Shown piece after piece: positions 25,601 through 38,440 of a stretch of DNA of 64,000 nucleotides. The notes beneath the pieces are model-generated. The model searched no databases. It had not been told where the DNA came from and saw only the letters and a program-made list of their open reading frames with translations. The translations under genes and the position numbers were made by a program. Numbering within the stretch: position 1 is the stretch's first letter; each line of letters opens with the position of its first letter. Source of the stretch: Phocoena phocoena (lineage: Eukaryota > Chordata > Mammalia > Artiodactyla > Phocoenidae); assembly GCF_963924675.1 (NCBI RefSeq), contig NC_089240.1:114891680-114955679 (forward strand). The letters run 5' to 3'.

Positions 25601-28600
25601 ATGGATGTGTTAATTAACGTGATTGTGGTCATGATTTTACAATGTATGTGTATATTAAATCATCACATTGTACACCTTTAAAAAATCACGTTGTACAACC
25701 TAAATATATGCAATTTTTATTGGCCAATCATACCTCAATAAAGCTGGAAAAAATAAGTAAAAAAAAACTTCAGAGGGGAAAAAAAAAAAAAGAATGTCCC
25801 ATTCTTATTTTGCTGCATAAAGAGGAAAAGTAAAAGCCCGGGAAGAGGGAAGACTGGATCAAGTAAATTTTGAAACCCAGGTTTTTTCTGAACTCCTCAG
25901 TAAGGCTAGTTTGGAGGCGGTACTGGCTGCTTCCTCCAGAGCAGAGGCTCATCCTTTGTACAGGAGCTTAAAATAGCTCGCCTTCCCTTACCTCCATATG
26001 CCGTTCCAACTCTTGCAAGAGAGTAACATACTTTTCCAGTCGCATGAAAGGTTTGCTGAGACTTGTTGTTAAAATGAGGATACCTGGGCTAGATGCACCT
26101 TGATTTTCCATAAATCGTTCCAGATCATCACTGGCAAAAGAACGAATATAGTTTTGTTACTGCTTAATATTCCATGTAAAGAGTTACCAACTGAACATGA
26201 TTTTCCTGTATTTCACAGCATAGAAAACCAAATAAATTTTGGATCACCAGCACAAATGCTGTCCAACGCACTTCGACTCAATTCAATCAGCATGGCACAC
26301 AGCACTGGGCTACAGCGGTGAACCAGGCACTTATGATCCCTGGCTTTATTTTCTCATCCAACAATTATTTATTGAGCATCTACTAAGTGACAGGCTCTGT
26401 TCTCTGCTGGGAATACAGCCGTGAAGAAAACCAAAACCCCTGCCCTTAAGAAGCCTGCACCCAGAGGCATGGGGCATACAATCTATCATATGACCTCAAC
26501 GTCAGGTTTGAAAAAATCTTTTCTTAGTCACTGCAAACATTCTAGTTATTGGCTGATGAGATGCCAAGGGGAGTAACTCACCAAGAGCTCCCTATCACCG
26601 GCTGCTCCCTATCACTGGGACACCCACTTGTAATGTGCCAGAATCAAGTCCTAAATTCAGATAGCAGCATGTTTGCATGTCTAATCACTTAGCCTAGGAT
26701 CTGGAAACAGTGCGGCAGCCTACCCAAATAACTCGGCTTCAAAAAAAAGAAAAGACTGTAGGGAATTCCCTGGTGGTCCAGTGGTTGGGACTCTGCACTC
26801 TCACTGCCGTGGGCCCGGGTTCAATCCCTGGTAGGGGAACTAAGATCTCACAAGCCGCGAGGTGTGGCCAAAAAAAAAAAAAAAAAAAAAAAAAAAGACT
26901 GTATTAATATCTTAGGAACCATGTTGTGCAAATGTCTAAGTCTAAGCCTGGGTTTTCTCTGCCCTTCAGCACCCTCTGGACTGTCTCCTTTCCACCAATA
27001 GGATACTGAGTCCTGGGGCTGCAAGATCATTTTAGTTTATATCTCTGCAACATAGAATTAAAGAAGGAAACCTGCCTTATCTCTTGACCCCTCTCCCTCC
27101 TTGCTCACCCACGCATATCTAATCCGTCACAAGCCTTCTTGTGCCTGTTTATTCCTTTCCATTCCCACTGCCACTGACTCAGCTCAGGCCTTCATCTCTC
27201 CGGTCTAGTTCACTGCAATAGTCCAATGGACCCCCCAGCTTCCAGGATTTCCGGCTTGTGAAGCACCCTGCAAACCACCACTTAACTCCTGTTGCTTTCC
27301 TACTCAGGAACCTCCAATTGCCTGCAAGATCAAGTCTTAACTTTTTGGATTCCCACTGGCCCCACCAATCTTCTCATCCCTCTCCAAGAGGAACCCTCTA
27401 CTACCAAATGATCTACTTATTCTCCTAGAACACATCTTCGACACATCTTTCGGTAGCTAGCGGGTTCCCAGACTGTGGGCATGGGTTGGGGCAGGAAAAG
27501 TTGTTGTTTCAGTCAGTAACCTACAGGAGTTAAGTGGGGTTTGCAGGTTACCCCTATTATAGATACTCTCCCTCTTCTTGGCTTTTGCGAGCAGGAGAGA
27601 AAAAGAAATCGTTTCAGCTGTTACACAGCAACCTTGAGTCACGCAGAATCACAGGGATGTCACGGAAGCTAGATCTCATCTGAGTGGTCACATCTAACCA
27701 TCAAGCCTACCTATTTTATCAGTTTTTGCAGTCTTGCTCCAGAAGCAGCCAAGGGGAGGGAAGTGCCCTGGACTTGAAATCATAAAACAGATTCAGTGAC
27801 CCTGATCAGTTACCTACCTCAGCTGACTCATTTGTAAAGCAGAGATAAAACCTACTTCCTACTAAAATTGTGAACCTTAAATATTGGGGTTTATAAGACT
27901 AAAAATCTTTCATGCTGAGATCTCTGCATGCATTTGTTCTTGTTTAATATTCACAACAACATTTCAACACAGGTGTTATCTTCATTTTACAGACGAGAAA
28001 CATGAGACTCAGAAAGGGTGAGTGAAAGCAAGTAAATAGCTACGTTAAGGTTCACACCCAGGTCTGTTGGAAATCACTACTGTCTGATGCTTGATGTGGA
28101 ACACAGCAGTGGCATGGACCATCTCTGAGGTCTAAACCATGAAAAAAAGGAGGGTGGGAGCTGAGCTGACTTGAATAATGCAGGGAGAACTTCTAGAAGA
28201 AATAGTGTTTTGGACCTAGAGATTATCATACTAAGTGAAGTAAGTCAGACAGAGAAAGACAAATATCATATGATATCACTTATATGTGGAATCTGAAATA
28301 TGATAGAAATGAACTTATTTACAAAACAGAAACAGACTCACAGACATAGAAAACAAACTTATGGTTACCAAAGGGGAAAGGGGGTGGGGAAGGGATAAAT
28401 TAAGAGTTTGGGATTAACAGATACACACCACTATATATAAAATAGATAAACAACAAGGTCCTACTATATAGCACAGGGAACTATATTCAATATCCTGTAA
28501 TCATTCATAATGGAAAAGAATATGAAAAAGAATATATATATGTATAACTGAATTACTTTGCTGTATACCTGAAACGAACACATTGTGAATCAAGTAGATG

Positions 28601-31600
28601 TCAATAAAAATTTTTGAAAAAGAAATAGTGCTTAATGCAAGCGACTAGGGAAACACAGGTTAACCTGCCTGTGGGTCAGATTCGGCTTAGACTAAAAAAT
28701 GATCATCACATATAAAATATAATTAGGAAAATAACTCGAAGTTGGAGAGAGCGTTTGAGTATGTAATTTTGAGAAAATCACTTTCCTAATTTCTTTTCAA
28801 CTTGGTAAACAAGTCTTATTTTTTCCTTTCCATGAGTAAATAACTACCTGCATCCTCAACGTTCTACTCTAATTGATACAAGGGTTACAACAATTAAAAG
28901 CAAATGCTAACGTGTACTTTATTACTTTCCACGCAGCCTTCTAACTTCTAGGCTTGTTAAATATTACAGAAGAATTTAAAAAATGTTTTCAATATAACGT
29001 GAGATCACTATCTCAGAATAAAACACTGGCTATTAGGGAAAAAGTAACATCAGACTACTGCAACAAAAGAACAAAACTGCCTTATAAAGCCACTGCCCAT
29101 TATGATAAATAGACCCTCAAAGACACATTTTACTTAGCCAAATAAATTTAATGCACAAATTAATATCACACACAAATATAAAATGCAAATATATGTCAGT
29201 ATACCAAAACACAATCTGTCTTTCAAATGCAGCTTTTACGTTTTATACAGCCTGCTTGAAGTGCTTTTCAAGTTTAACAGGTTCTGTATATGTGATGTGA
29301 TACCACAGAAGCAGTTTTCAATGTATGAATGTTGTTTGAAACTCAACATACCCTTAGAGAATGCGTGGTGGATGGGGCTCTGGCATATTCTAGGTTGGGC
29401 TGGAAAACTGAAGGAAAGTGTCAGACATTATAATAACACTCCAGGGCTTAACCATCTCATATAACAGTGTTTCTGTAGAATCTTTGCATAGATTTCCACT
29501 TTGAACGATGGTAACTCTAACTAGAGCAGCTAGAAAAGGACCAGATTTTCCCCTCTTTTCGCCTCACTCTCTCGCCACCAGCCTTTCATGGGAATCACCG
29601 TGGTCTGGAATGGGGAGGTGAGGCACGAGGAACTGGGAGGCTGGGCGTGGCCAGTGGAAAATCCCCGGGATGCCGCTCACACTGGGTTGGGTGGATCTCA
29701 CTTAGCCCTTTTTTCACTGATCCAGTCCCAGAGACTAGGCTGCCTGCTTCCTCCCCACCACTTTCTATTTGTGGTCAGTCTCACTTGCTCCCTTCCCTGG
29801 TTCCTCAAAGACAGAACAGAATCTAGCCTCAGAATTTTTCCTATGTGCTTCGTCCCGGAAGCAAGTACACAGCTCTGAGTTTTTCTCAAAGTCTTCATTG
29901 CTGACAACAGTGGTAAACAGAGAGTGAATAAAACTAACAAGAGGAAAAGAACACGTGGTGTTTGTGGTAGTCGCCGCAATAGAGCCGGAAGTGAGGTCCA
30001 GATCTGCCTCGGTGCTAACTCTCTCCTCCTCTCCCCGCTCTGTCTTTTCACGCCGCCGGGTTCCTCTCCCTTGTGAAAAGGATGGATGCCACAGCGAAGC
30101 ACGGGAGAGAAGTGGGTATTTTTGTAAGGGTGAAGTTTCTCCCAGGAAGAAATAAGAGCCACAATAGCAAGCCAGAAGGGGAGAGAGAGGGGAAATCCCA
30201 AAAGACCTCACCCAGGGCCGAGCAAAAGACTGGGGCAGTCATTCAAATATATGTAAATATGGGGAACAAACATATCAAGATTGGGGTCTGCTTATATCTC
30301 CAAATTCAGATAATGCATCACTGCACTTTTCACAAGGCACCAACACACAGTCATACAATTTTCAGGCTGCGTCTGGTCTCACTGTCAATCGTCACAAGCA
30401 TTTCTAGTATGATACTGCTACCTGCCGGCCGAAATGAAGAAGTTCACCTAACTGGCTCGCTCTGACTCAGAGATTTTTCCCGCCTCTAAGCGTCTACAGC
30501 TTTAGCAGAAAGCCACCAATGTCTCTATTTCAGCTGAAACCTTCATAAGAACAGGATTTTAATCTGAATTTTCTGAGAGTTTCACTCAAGTATGCTTTGC
30601 CTCTAGTATGTCAGCATAAATTACGACAAGATGCCTAGAAAATAGCTGAGATTATGTTAGAAGCACCTCTGAGGATAACCCCAAGTATTTTAATTTAATT
30701 TTCATTCTTTACATGTAAATAAACCACTAAGGTAAAAATTCAGTTCTATGGGACTCCAGTGAGTCTTCCATCATTTCAAGGGATATTATAAAATTCTCCA
30801 AAAATCACTAATCATATATAAAATAGATAAACAACAAGGACCTACTGTATAGCACAGGGAACTATATTCAATATCTTGTAATAACTTATAATGGAAAAGA
30901 ATCTGAAAAAGAATATATATCTATACATAGATATATGTACACTGAATCACTTTGCTGTACACCTGAAACATTGTAAATAACTATACTTCAATTTAAAAAA
31001 ATCACTAACCAAAATCAAGCAAACAGGGTATAATAATTTCCCCCCAAAGTTGAGAATCTTTCAATTAACTGTGCAACAAACTTTAAATCATAATGTTTGA
31101 AGGAATCTCTACTGTTGTTTGTACTTTAAACTCCTAACATGGGTGAATGCAGAGTCAGTAGTATTTTAGTACACAGAATTACAACAGAAAATTCTCTAAA
31201 CACTACAAGTCTGCCATCTGAGGTACACCCTTTCTTTCTGGTATTTATCCAGAATTGCTGTTCTCAGATCAGAAGAAAAAGAATACGTGCTCATATAAAT
31301 GGCAAGCTAACATAATGGGATCTCTTTTCATTGGCATTAAGAAATTTACCCTTATCCACACAGGATGTTTACATAGCCATCACAGGAAAAATGCCTCTGA
31401 ACCATATTTTTCTTTATTGAAGATAAGTAGTGAAGTATGAAAACATTCCTGGAAATAATAAAAACCAATTCAGGACTGAGGTTCCCTCGGGGGAGGGAGG
31501 GAGGAGCAGGAAATATTGGAAAGTATACACAGGACTCCAATTGCAGCTACAATTTGATTCTTAAGCTGAATGGTGGGTACGTGGGTGTGCTTTATTTTAT

Positions 31601-34600
31601 CTCTGTTCTTTGTATGCTTGAAATATTGCATAATTTTTTTCTAAAAAACAACGAGAAGCTGGTAGAAGATGAATAAAGCAGACATGGGAGGTGGCAGCAA
31701 GTACCTTGTGCTATATGCCGGGTACTTGGTATACATTATTTCATTGAATCCTCACACCAGCCCTGCAAGGTAGGTGATTTTATCCTCATTTTACAAGTGA
31801 GGAAACTAAGGCTTAAAGATTAAGTGAATCCCCCTGGGTAACACAGCTTCTAAGTGGCAGAACTCTAAACTGAGACAATATAAAAGTGGGAAAAAGTTTT
31901 TAGGCTGACACCAAGGAGAGGCATGAAGGGGATGGTGGCATGAGATGCTATGTGGACCCATCCCCCGGGGAAACAAGCAGAGCTAGTGGAACCTATAAAA
32001 ACAACCATTTAAAGTCTCTAGAAAGTGTTCCAATGACATCTGGTAAATGAAGAAAACATTTATTCAAGAAAATATTCTAAAACTCAGTAAGAACAGGGAG
32101 AGCTTGGTATTTGAGCCATGACCTGCTCTCTCCCTCTCTCCCTCCTCCCTCCTCCTGGCTCAGTTTGCCAGAAGCCACTCCAGGCAAGTGTGGACAAGAG
32201 AGGGCTCCCTCTGCCCTCAACTCCCAACCCAAGGACACAATATCTCACTAGCGTATCTCAACTGCTTCAGCTCTGAGTTGAAGATGCTGAATGCCTAGTG
32301 ATTGTGGCTGAGAGGTTGGACGGAGAGGGAGGACGCAGGCTGAAAATACTGGCACCAAATTACCCTCACCCCAGCTCGCTTGCAGGGTAGAGGTTCTGTG
32401 CTGGGAAAGGTAAACAGAAAAGAACAGAGGCTACCGCCCTGCCCAGCACCCAGAGCAGTGGCTCAAAGATTTTGCCCCGGGGGAGAGGCAGACAGACTAT
32501 AGGAACAGTGAGCTTTCCTCAAAGGAATTGGTTCTAGTTGAAAAACAGTGTGGGGAAATTCAAGCCTAAGGTCTCTTGCAAAAGCAGTGAAGATTTTGGT
32601 GGTAAGCAAATGAGAGAAGGCTGGTCCTCTTAATTAAGAACAACAAGCTACACAAGAGGCCAGCTAGGTCAGTAGAGAGAACCAGCAAATTTCAAAGACT
32701 GGTCTCAAAAAACTACCCCTAGAATAAAGAGCCCAGAAATAAACCCACAGGCCTACGGTCAATTAATCTTTGACAAAGGAGGCAAGAATATACAATGGAG
32801 AAAAGACAGTCTCTTCTATAACTGGTGTTGGTTAAGCTGGACAGCCGCATGTAAATCAATGAAGTCAGAACACTCCCTCACACCTTACAGAAAAATAAAC
32901 TCAAAATGGCTTAAAGACTTAAATGTAAGACAGGACATCATAAAACTCCTAGAAGAGAACATAGGCAAAACATTCTCTGACATAAATTGTACTAATGTTT
33001 CCTTAGGTCAGTCTCCCAAGGCAATAGAAATAAAAGCAAAAATAAACAAATGGGACCTAATCAAACTTTAACCTTTTGCACAGCAAAGGAAACCATCAAC
33101 AAAATGAAAAGACAACCTACAGACTGGGAGAAAATATTTGCAAACAATGTAACTGACAAGGGCTTAATTTCCAAAATATACAAACAGCTCATACAACTCA
33201 ATATCAAAAAAACAAACAACCCAATCCAAAAATGGCCAGAAGACCTAAGTAGACACTTCTCTGAAGAAGACATACAGATGGCCAACAGGCACATGGAAAG
33301 ATGCTCAACATCACTAATTATTAGAGAAATGCAAATCAAAACTACAATGAGGTATCACTTCACACAAACAGTAAATAAGAATGTTAATATAACAAATGCT
33401 ATAAATATATCCTCACTCTCCTTTCTTCTCTCAGTTTCATTAATAGAAAATTATATTAATAATAACGATGGCGGGCTTCCCTGGTGGTGCAGTGGTTGTG
33501 AATCAGCCTGCCAATGCAGGGGACATGGGTTTGAGCCCTGGTCCAGGAGGATCCCACGTGCCACGGAGCAACTAAGCCCGTGCGCCACAACTACTGAGTC
33601 CGCACTCTAGAGCCCGTAAGCCACAACTACTGAACCCACGAGCCACAACTACTGAAGCCCGCACGCCTAGAGCCTGTGCTCTGCAGCAAGAGAAACCACC
33701 TCAATGAGAAGCCCGCACACCACAACAGAGTAGCCCCTGCTCTCAGCAACTAGAGAAAACCCACGCGCAGCAGCAAAGACCCAATGCAGCCAAAAATTAA
33801 ATAAATGAATAAATAAATAAATTTAAAATAATAATAATGATGGCAATGTATTATTGGGTTCATAACATATAGACATAACGTGTATAACAACAGTAGCACA
33901 AAAAGGAAAGTGGAAATAGAGGTATACTAGGAGTAACATTTTTATATCTCACTAGAATTAAGTTACTGTAAACATGAAGCAGATTCAGACAAGTTAAGAT
34001 ATATATATGGAAAGCCTCAAAGCAAACACTAAAAACATAATTCATGGGGGTGGGAGCAGGGATTGACTGGAATGGGCATAACGGATCTTCTGTGACAGAA
34101 ATGTTCTTAAGTTGGATTGTGGTGATGGTTGCACAACTCTATACATTTACTAAATGTAAGTTAAACAAATTGCTTAAAAAAGTAAAATAAAATAAAATAA
34201 TTCAAAAAACCATAAAAGGACATTGGGTTTCAGCTCTGACATCCAAAGAGCTTAGAAATTATCGTTACCATCCTCGCAACAAGAAAAACACTGAACAAAC
34301 TGAAAATCAATTACTTTTCTTAGATCCACTGAGAATTGAGATCACAGGGAAAACCACCCCCCCCCCCAAATCTAGAAAGACAGGCAAACACAAAGAATTA
34401 GAACTGAGATCAACTTCCCTGAGGAGAAGCCACTGGAGCCAGTAACTGGTAGGACCACTCAAATGGAAACTGTGATGAACTGCAAGAGTCTGAGCGCAGA
34501 CTAGCTTGACTATTAAAAACTCCCAGGGGGCTTCCCTGGTGGCGCAGTGGTTGAGAGTCTGCCTGCCGATGCAGGGGACACGGGTTCGTGCCCCCATCCA

Positions 34601-37600
34601 GGAAGATCCCACATGCCACAGAGTGGCTGGGTCCGTGAACCATGGCCGCTGAGCCTGTGCATCCGGAACCTGTGCTCCGCAACAGGAGAGGCCACAACAG
34701 TGAGAGGTCCGCGTACCGAAAAAAAAAAAAAAAAGTATCTGCCTGCCAATGCAGGGGACATGGGTTCAATCCCTGGTCCCGGAAGATTCCACGTGCCGCA
34801 GAGCAACTAAGCCTGTGTGCCACAACTACTGAGCCCGCGTGCCACAACTACTGATGCCTGCGTGCCTAGAGCCCGTGCTCTGCAACAAGAGAAGCCACCA
34901 CAATGAGAAGCCCACACACCACAATGAAGAGTAGCCTCTGCTTGCCACAACTAGAGAAAGCAATGAAGACCCAACGCAGCCAAAAATTAATTAATTTAAA
35001 AACAAAACAACCTCCCAACAAAGAAAAGCCCAGGACTAGATGGCTTCACTGGTGAATTCTATAAAACATTTAAAAATGAATTAACACTAGGGACTTCCCT
35101 GGTGGTCCAGTGGTTAAAACTCCACGCTTACACCGCAGGGGGTGTGGGTTTGATCCCTGGTCAGGGAACTAAGATCCCACATGCCCCGTGGCACGGCCAA
35201 AAAATAAATAAATAAATTTAAAAAAAAAAGAATTAACACCAATCCTCCTCAAACTCTTCCAAAATAATTAAAGAGATAGAAACACTTTCAAACTCATTTT
35301 ATGAGACCAGCATTACCCTGATACAAGAGCCAGAGAAAGACACCACAAGAAAAGAAAACTATAGGCCAATATCCTGATGAATATAGATGCCAAAGTCCTC
35401 AACAAAATACTAGCAAACCAAATGTAATAGCACACTGAAGGCATCATACACCATGACCAGTGGGAAATATACCTAGGATGCAAGGATGATTTGACATACA
35501 AAAATCAATCAATGTGATACATCACACTCAAAGGGCAAAAGATAAAAATCATATGATCATCTCAATAGATGCAGAAAAAGCATCTGACAAAAATCCAACA
35601 TCCTTTCATGATAAAAACAAAAATGCTCAACTAATTAAGAATAGAAGGAAATTGCCTCAACATAAGAAGGCAATATATGAAAAGCACAGAGCTAACATCA
35701 TACTCAATGGTGAAAAACAGAGCTTTTTCCTCTAAGATCAGGAACAAGGCACAGATGCCCACTTTGGTCACTTCTATTCAACACAGTACTGGATGTCCTA
35801 GCCAGATAGGCAAGAAAGAAAAATAAAAGGCATCCAAACGGGAAAGGAAGAAGTAAAATGATCTCTGTTCACAGATGACATGATTTTATATGTAGAAAAC
35901 CCTAAAGACTCCACAAAAAACTGGTAAAACTAATAAACGAATTCAGTAAATTTGCAGGATCCAAAATTAACATACAGAAATCAGTTGCATTTCTATACAT
36001 TAACAATGAACTATCCAAAAAAATACAGAAAGAAAGAAAGAAGGCAAGAAATCTCATTTATTGATACAATAGCATCCAAAGAATAAAATACTTAGTACTA
36101 AACTTAACCAAGGAGACCAAAGACTTGTACACTGAAAATTACAAAACATTGATGAAAAAAATTAAAGAAGGAACAAACAAGTGTAAAGACATCCCATGTT
36201 CACAGATCAGAAGAGTTTATACTGTTAAAAATGTCCAGACGTCGAAAGTGATCTACAGATTCAATGCAATCCCTATAAATCCTCAATGGCATTTTTTTTT
36301 ACAGAAACAGAAAAAAACAATCCCAGAATTCATATGGAACCAAAATGAACACCAAATAACAAAGTTGGAGGTTTCACACTTCATTATTCCAAAACATATT
36401 ACAAATCTACAGTAATTAAAACAGTATGGTTGGCACAAAGAAAGACACTAGATCAACGGAACAAATTAGAAAGCCTGGAAATAAATCTATGTATATATGT
36501 TTAATTGATCTTTGACAAGGGTGCCAAAAAAAAAGAAAGAAACTGGAACCTTACCTCACACCACAAACAAAAATCAACTCAAAATGGATTCAAGACTTAA
36601 ACATAAAACCTGAAGCTCTAAAATTCCTGGAAGTAAACAGGAGAAATGCTTCCAAACATTGGTCTTGGCAATGATTTCTTGAATATGATACCAAGAGCAC
36701 AGTTAACAAAATGAAAAATAGGCAGGTGGAACTACATCAAACTAAAAGGATTTTTCACAGCAAAGGAAACAATCAGCAAAGTGAAAAGGCAACCTATGAA
36801 AAGGAAAAAATGTTTACAAATCATATATTTGATAAGGGTCTTATCTCCAAAAAAATTAAGGAACTCCTACAACTCAATAGTAAAGATACTAATAACCTAA
36901 CTTAGAAGTGGGCAAAGTAACAAACACATGAAAGGATGCTCAACATCACTAATCATAAGAGAAATGCAAATCAAAAGCACAATGAGGTATCACCTCACAC
37001 CAGTCAGAATGGCCATCATCAAAAAGTCTACAAACAATAAATGCTGGAGAGGGTGTGGAGAAAAGGGAACACTCTTGCACTGTTGGTGGGAATGTAAATT
37101 GATACAGCCACTATGGAGAACAGTATGGAGGTTCCTTAAAAAACTAAAAATAGAACTACCATACGACCCAGCAATCCCACTACTGGGCATATACCCCGAG
37201 AAAACCATAATTCAGAAAGAGTCATGTACCAAAATGTTCATTGCAGCTCTATTTACAATAGCCAGGACATGGAAGCAACCTAAGTGTCCAATCACAGATG
37301 AATGGATAAAGAAGATGTGGCACATGTATACAATGGAATATTACTCAGCCATAAAGAGAAACAAAATTGAGTTATTTGTAGTGAGGTGGATGGACCTAGA
37401 GCCTGTCATACAGAGTGAAGTAAGTCAGAAAGAGAAAAACAAATACCGTATGCTAACACATATATATGGAGTCTAAGGAAAAAATAAAAGGTCATGAAGA
37501 ACCTAGGGGTAAGACAGGAATAAAGACGCAGACCTACTAGAGAATGGATTTGAGGATATGGGGAGGGGGAAGGGTAAGCTGTGACAAAGTGAGAGAGTGG

Positions 37601-38390
37601 CATGGACATATATACACTACCAAACGTAAAATAGATAGCTAGTGGGAAGCAGCCGCATAGCACAGGGAGATCAGCTCTGTGCTTTGTGACCACCTAGAGG
37701 GGTGGGATAGGGAGGGTGGGAGGGAGGGAGACGCAAGAGGGAAGAGATATGGGGATATATGTGTATGTATAGCTGATTCACTTTGTTATAAAGCAGAAAC
37801 TAACACACCATTGATAAGCAATTATACTTCAATAAATATGTTAAAAAAAAAGAAGAGGGCTTCCCTGGTGGCGCAGTGGTTGGGAGTCCGCCTGCCGATG
37901 CAGGGGACACGGGTTCGTGCCCTGGTCCGGGAGGATCCCACATGCCGCAGAGCAGCTGGGCCCGTGAGCCATGGCTGCTGAGCCTGTGCGTCCAGAGCCT
38001 GTCCTCTGCAGCAGGAGAGGCCACAGCAGTGAGAGGCCCACGTACCGCAAAAAAAAAAAATAAATAAATAAAGTGGGCAAAGGACTTGAATAGACATTTT
38101 TCCTAAGAAGACATACAAATGGTACATGAAAAGATGCTCAACAACACTAATCATCAGGGAAGTGCAAATCAAAACCACAGTGATATTTTATAATAACTAT
38201 AGAAGGAGTATAACCTTTAAAAATTGTGAATCACTATATTGTACCCCTGTAACTTATATAATATTGTACAGAAACTATACTTCAATTAAATATTACACTA
38301 GTATTTGTTTGAGGAAAAGAGATACATGACCCTTACTACATGAGATTGTATACATTTAAGTAGAGAAGTGTAATAGTTACTGTAAACACA

Positions 38391-38440
<50 letters not shown>

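Noticed and set aside
29698..30211. Two overlapping minus-strand open frames of 167 and 148 codons
   Set aside because: No recognised domain, no splice sites linking them to ARHGEF6 frames, and the two compete with each other in different frames. GC-richer sequence makes chance open frames likely.
32859..33610. Frames at 32859-33071 and 33050-33610
   Set aside because: Fragments of decayed L1 ORF2; the last part runs into a SINE.
34410..34854. Several open frames on both strands around 34.4-34.9 kb, and similar ones at 18.2, 37.8, 44.8 and 46.6 kb
   Set aside because: They are all translations of CHR SINE copies, giving near-identical peptides at each SINE, and are not genes.
36928..37476. 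182-codon plus-strand open frame with reverse-transcriptase-like C-terminus
   Set aside because: It is the tail of a truncated L1 ORF2, not a host gene; annotated as part of the L1.
38380..38438. CA repeat considered as a regular array
   Set aside because: A simple dinucleotide microsatellite with no spacers; not CRISPR or other organised array, which are not expected in a mammalian genome.
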